Of a stretch of DNA of 64,000 bases, positions 61,057 through 64,000 are shown piece after piece. Numbering within the stretch: position 1 is the stretch's first letter; each line of letters starts with the position of its first letter. The DNA is from Dichloromethanomonas sp964477085 (GTDB lineage Bacteria; Bacillota; Desulfitobacteriia; Desulfitobacteriales; Syntrophobotulaceae). A program made the translations under genes and the position numbers. A model generated the notes under the pieces. That model saw only the letters and a list, made by a program, of their open reading frames with translations. It searched no databases and had not been told where the DNA came from. The stretch spans positions 18,496 to 82,495 of the forward strand of contig CAYZDF010000004.1 in assembly GCA_964477085.1 (NCBI GenBank). Reading direction: 5' to 3'.

Positions 61057-61728
61057 ATGAAACTGGCTATCTTTGACTTTGATGGAACTCTTTTTCCGAA
61101 AGACACCTTGCCTTTTCTGCTTTCTCAGTATAAAGATCTGGGATGTTCCCGATTGACCTGTTACAAGATCTATCTGACAATGATTCCTTTATTTATTCGC
61201 TATAAGCTGGAGATCGTAACAAAGCTCTCCCGGGAACAGATGAAGCTTATTGCCGTTAAAAAGTTTAACTACATATTTAAAGGAAAAACAGAAGAGGAAT
61301 TGATCACCTTCTTTGAACGTAGCACCAGTAAAGTTAAGGGTTTACTTAATAAAAGGGTGGTCAAGGAAGTGGAAAGAGCACGTACAGAGGGCTTCCATAC
61401 GGTTCTGCTCTCCGGTACCTATGATTATCTCCTCGCAAACCTTGGTAAGCATCTTGGCTTCGACACAGTGATCGGAACAAAGATGCATTTCACGAATGGC
61501 ACTTTCGATCCCAACATAGACCCGGAGATTGTTATCGGGGATCTAAAATTAAAAAAAGTCTATGACATGTTTAAAGGGCAAGAAGTCAATTGGCAGGAAA
61601 GCAGGGCCTATGCTGATGGCTATTCTGATATTGATCTTTTGGAAGCGGTAGGGCAACCGGTAGCAGTGCATCCGGAAGCTAAACTTAAGGAGATTGCCAT
61701 CCAAAGGAACTGGCAAATCATCTCGTGA
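61057..61728 (+). CDS. HAD-superfamily phosphatase (HAD-IB/SerB-like)
   Basis: 223 residues from ATG 61057 after GCGGAGGAAC; the frame is open upstream to 61000. The motifs are DFDGTLFPKDT (I), LLSGTYDYL (II) and YADGYSDIDLLE (IV), with KLKKV as the lysine motif. It belongs to the HAD-IB group near phosphoserine phosphatase, also found in CicA-like and MupP-like enzymes. The substrate is uncertain. It is a single gene. Confidence 0.85.
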   Translation: MKLAIFDFDGTLFPKDTLPFLLSQYKDLGCSRLTCYKIYLTMIPLFIRYKLEIVTKLSREQMKLIAVKKFNYIFKGKTEEELITFFERSTSKVKGLLNKRVVKEVERARTEGFHTVLLSGTYDYLLANLGKHLGFDTVIGTKMHFTNGTFDPNIDPEIVIGDLKLKKVYDMFKGQEVNWQESRAYADGYSDIDLLEAVGQPVAVHPEAKLKEIAIQRNWQIIS

Positions 61729-61977
61729 TAGACTTAACCAATTTAATAATATGGCTCTATTATTCTGATAATCTGACAAGGGACTAAGTGAAAAAATAGG
61801 AGTGCAGAGCTTCTTCCTCACAATCTAAAGGTTTTTAACCTGTGTACCATTAAAAATTCCGGATTGGATAACTGTGTTAACACTTCTGCTGTTTATAAGC
61901 AAAAATACTATAAAGGAAAGATTTCAGTAGGGAAAGGTCTGCAATTGGATTAAGAGCAATGATCCCGATCATATAGA

Positions 61978-62018
61978 TAAGCCCCATTACCCAAGCTGGT
62001 AATCGGGGCTATCTTATT
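61978..62018 (+). terminator. stem-loop between the HAD and L,D-transpeptidase genes
   Basis: GCCCCATTACC (61981-61991) pairs with GGTAATCGGGGC (61998-62009) with one bulge, inside an AAGCCCC/GGGGCTATCTT context. It lies in the 350-bp gap after the HAD gene, 250 bp beyond its stop. I see no gene in the rest of the gap. Confidence 0.55.
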
Positions 62019-62078
62019 AGTTGTTATTATTTTTGGTATGCGGTATGCAATGTAAATTATTCTAATTCTGATTACTAC

Positions 62079-62417
62079 TTATTCCCGTCTGATGATCACC
62101 GTCGTTCCAATCGGAACGATCTTGGATAGCTCTAAAACATCTTTGTTGTACATACGTATGCATCCTTTTGACACCAGCCTACCAATCGAAGAAGGGTCAT
62201 TTGTACCGTGAATACCATAGTGCGGCTTGTTTAGTCCCATCCACATCGCTCCAAACGGTCCACCAGGATTTGGAGCTTTGTTAATAATTCTAAATGTCCC
62301 AATCGGAGTTGCTGTGACTATTTTGCCGATACCCACTTTATAGGATTTTATGACCTTGTTGTCTTGTAATAAATGAAGCTGTCTGTTTTTAAGAGAAACG
62401 ATGATCGAATAAGCCAT
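62079..62417 (-). CDS. L,D-transpeptidase (YkuD domain)
   Basis: 112 residues, a bare YkuD domain. The catalytic motif HGTNDPSSIGRLVSKGCIRM (cysteine near residue 86) matches the family HXX(14-17)SHGC pattern, with K in place of H in SKGC. LYHKVGIG-like YKVGIGKIVTATPIGTF is the substrate groove. These enzymes crosslink or modify peptidoglycan. There is no signal peptide or LysM domain, which is odd for a wall enzyme but seen in short Firmicutes homologues. Confidence 0.9.
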   Translation of the reverse strand: MAYSIIVSLKNRQLHLLQDNKVIKSYKVGIGKIVTATPIGTFRIINKAPNPGGPFGAMWMGLNKPHYGIHGTNDPSSIGRLVSKGCIRMYNKDVLELSKIVPIGTTVIIRRE

Positions 62418-62481
62418 ATTTCTAGCACCCTTTATATATTATTCACTGGTAAATATGACCGTGTTGGAAATCGGAACAAAT

Positions 62482-62538
62482 GTAAAACAAAAGAGAGTAT
62501 CAAAGTTTACTTTAAAATAGTAGTCTTGCGATACTCTC
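62482..62538 (-). terminator. terminator downstream of carD
   Basis: GAGAGTATC (62493-62501) / GATACTCTC (62530-62538) with a 28-nt loop. On the minus strand it is followed by TTTTGTTTTAC. It lies 140 bp after carD. Confidence 0.5.
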
Positions 62539-62679
62539 ATATTATCTTCGGGTAACTTTCATTAGCTATTTAGGTGAACTTTCTTTAGTTTGCGCAACGT
62601 AGTAAAATAGAGTTATCTATAATTTTGGTGCAAAATTTTTTCAGTCAATTAATCTTTTCAAACAAACATAAGCGATACT

Positions 62680-63183
62680 TTAACTGGTCTTCTCATGATA
62701 AGATTCGACGATTTGATCCAGAAGATGAATGGCTTCGTCCTCGTCAATCTCCTTTACTTGTACCAGTTCGCTTACAAATATTTGTCTTGCACTGCTTAAT
62801 ATCTTGAGATCTTCTGCTCCAAGCTTTACCCTGTGACCTTTACGTATTAAATCACGGATGATCTCGGCGCTTTGATGGATATCACCTGAACGTATTTTCT
62901 TTTTATTGATGTCCACACAGTATCTCTGATTAGCATAAATGTTTGGATCGGTATCTTCGTCGTAAAAGGCTTTCAAGATACGATCGATGATGGCGGGTTG
63001 AACAATTTTACGTATACCTAATGATGCTGCTTTTTTAATAGGAATCATCAGTTGCGTGTTGATATGGGGTATATTGATAAAATAGTAAAGATTGTTTTCT
63101 CCTAAGACTTCTTTCTCTTCTATCGCCTCTATAACGCCTGCCCCGTGCATGGGGTAAAGGATCTTATCGCCAACTTGAAACAT
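62680..63183 (-). CDS. CarD family transcriptional regulator
   Basis: 167 residues from ATG 63181-63183 after CAGGGGG; the frame extends seven codons further. The N-terminal RNA-polymerase-interacting domain reads FQVGDKILYPMHGAGVIEAIEEKEVLGE (quoted as QVGDKILYPMHGAGVI) and IPIKKAASLGIRKI. The C-terminal helical domain follows, though the DNA-contact tryptophan region is less clear. CarD/CdnL binds the beta subunit and stabilises open complexes. It is a stand-alone global regulator. Confidence 0.92.
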   Translation of the reverse strand: MFQVGDKILYPMHGAGVIEAIEEKEVLGENNLYYFINIPHINTQLMIPIKKAASLGIRKIVQPAIIDRILKAFYDEDTDPNIYANQRYCVDINKKKIRSGDIHQSAEIIRDLIRKGHRVKLGAEDLKILSSARQIFVSELVQVKEIDEDEAIHLLDQIVESYHEKTS

Positions 63184-63407
63184 CAATGACACCCCCTGTC
63201 GCATAATACACTAAGTATAACACATTTTAATCAAAATGAAAAATATATATTTTATCACAATCAATAAAAACATGTCAATATATTCAGGGGCGATTTTGAT
63301 TGGCTTGTTTTAGAGGTTGATTTTCACATTAGAACCTCGTTGAGATGAGTTTTCAGGGTGTTTGCAGGATATTACTTCGTCAGGATGATGTAAAAGGAGC
63401 AGAGATT

Positions 63408-64000
63408 ATGAGGAGAATAGACCAGTACCGCAGCATTCTTGGAGCATTACAAGATTGGGATAATTTTCTGTTAAAAGAAAGTGGTTTGCCGGGGCCCCGT
63501 GCCAACCTGGAATTGCTGGAAGCAGTCATTGAAGAGGGGAATGCTGAAAGATTCTCCCACTATTTAACCTACATCGATCATCAGACAGAAGGTTCTGCTC
63601 TTGAGTTCTTAGCTGTATGTGGTGTTGCTGGCCAGGGGAAGCTCGTGGTTGAGGGCCAAAAAAATGTTTTGAACTCGTTGCGTTTATATGCTTCGGATTC
63701 CAGGTGGAGGATTCGCGAGGCAGTTGCAATAGCCTTGCAACGAGTTGGTGAATTCGACATGGACTTGCTTCTGCAGCACATGGAAATATGGGCTGAAGGG
63801 AGCCATTTGGAGAAACGAGCAGTCATAGCCGCATTATGTGAACCCAAATTACTTAAAGAGCAAGATCAAACAAAACAGGTTTTGAAGCTCTTAGACAAAA
63901 TAACTTTAAGCTTGACCAGTGAAGAAGATAGGAAACAGGAAAACTTCAGGGTCCTCAGAAAAACCTTGGGTTATGGCTGGAGCGTAGCGACCGCTGCCTC
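63408..64000 (+). CDS. HEAT-repeat protein, 5' part only
   Basis: ATG at 63408 follows AAAGGAGC; the frame is open to the window end (about 197 residues). Helical repeats include NLELLEAVIEEGNAE, EFLAVCGVAGQGKLV, RWRIREAVAIALQRVGE and LEKRAVIAALCEPKLLK, like HEAT/PBS-lyase repeats in helical scaffolds. No enzyme motif is seen in this part. It may continue into a longer helical protein beyond the edge. The function is not predictable. Confidence 0.7.
   Translation, partial: MRRIDQYRSILGALQDWDNFLLKESGLPGPRANLELLEAVIEEGNAERFSHYLTYIDHQTEGSALEFLAVCGVAGQGKLVVEGQKNVLNSLRLYASDSRWRIREAVAIALQRVGEFDMDLLLQHMEIWAEGSHLEKRAVIAALCEPKLLKEQDQTKQVLKLLDKITLSLTSEEDRKQENFRVLRKTLGYGWSVATAA

Noticed and set aside
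62079..62417. Secreted cell-wall enzyme with a signal peptide
   Set aside because: The protein begins directly with the YkuD domain and no hydrophobic leader is encoded upstream in frame.

Overview
The window looks like chromosomal DNA of a low-to-moderate GC, strictly anaerobic, Gram-positive Clostridia-type bacterium, most plausibly from the Desulfitobacterium/Desulfosporosinus/Dehalobacter group (Peptococcaceae sensu lato). This assignment is inferred from gene content and style and not from any marker comparison. The pointers are strong AGGAGG ribosome binding sites with frequent TTG/GTG starts, a leucine T-box, a class III (oxygen-sensitive) ribonucleotide reductase with its activase, bifunctional AdhE, FeoAB, cobalamin-dependent MetH and CarD. 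I see no rRNA, tRNA, CRISPR array, insertion sequence or prophage.

Layout. 1-713 is the 5' part of a HelD-type helicase. 1252-5333 is a copper island: an HMA/SafE/cupredoxin fusion, CopA and CopZ. 5.4-9.8 kb holds tcdA, a transporter remnant and many small proteins. 9.97-14.1 kb has typA, a CHAP-domain amidase, a short cis-prenyltransferase and a His-rich YmaF protein. 14.2-16.3 kb is a leucine T-box, a 50-bp structured tandem repeat and leuA. 16.6-22.3 kb has a hydrolase, speD, murI, crcB, a DsrE-like protein, two micro-proteins, a universal stress protein and a DUF421 protein. 22.5-25.4 kb is the Fur-box-controlled feoA-feoB-feoC iron operon. 26.2-30.6 kb is an ECF sigma factor / anti-sigma / TPR protein / zinc phospholipase-like cluster. 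30.8-41.3 kb has htpG, a ZIP transporter, a two-component system, a thiamine-binding protein, an HD hydrolase and metH. 41.4-48 kb has an octapeptide-repeat protein, adhE, and a TetR-ABC exporter operon with two palindromic operators. 48.1-51.5 kb is nrdR-nrdD-nrdG. 51.6-54 kb has a Nudix hydrolase, a small coiled protein, azlCD and a degraded zinc-ribbon gene. 54.15-60.8 kb is the most unusual block: an ECF sigma factor whose gene overlaps that of a 1715-residue membrane-anchored alpha-2-macroglobulin-like protein, which overlaps a Memo-family lipoprotein gene. 61-64 kb has a HAD phosphatase, an L,D-transpeptidase, CarD and the start of a HEAT-repeat protein.

How the genes work together. Metal homeostasis is prominent (copper export, Fe(II) uptake, a ZIP transporter, fluoride channel). 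The nrd genes, adhE and feo fit anaerobic growth. Two separate ECF sigma modules each sit directly upstream of envelope-facing proteins. In the second, the anti-sigma region appears to be the cytoplasmic tail of the macroglobulin itself, which suggests a direct protease- or envelope-damage sensor. Starts were chosen by ribosome binding site and family length where possible; the alternatives are noted in each entry.
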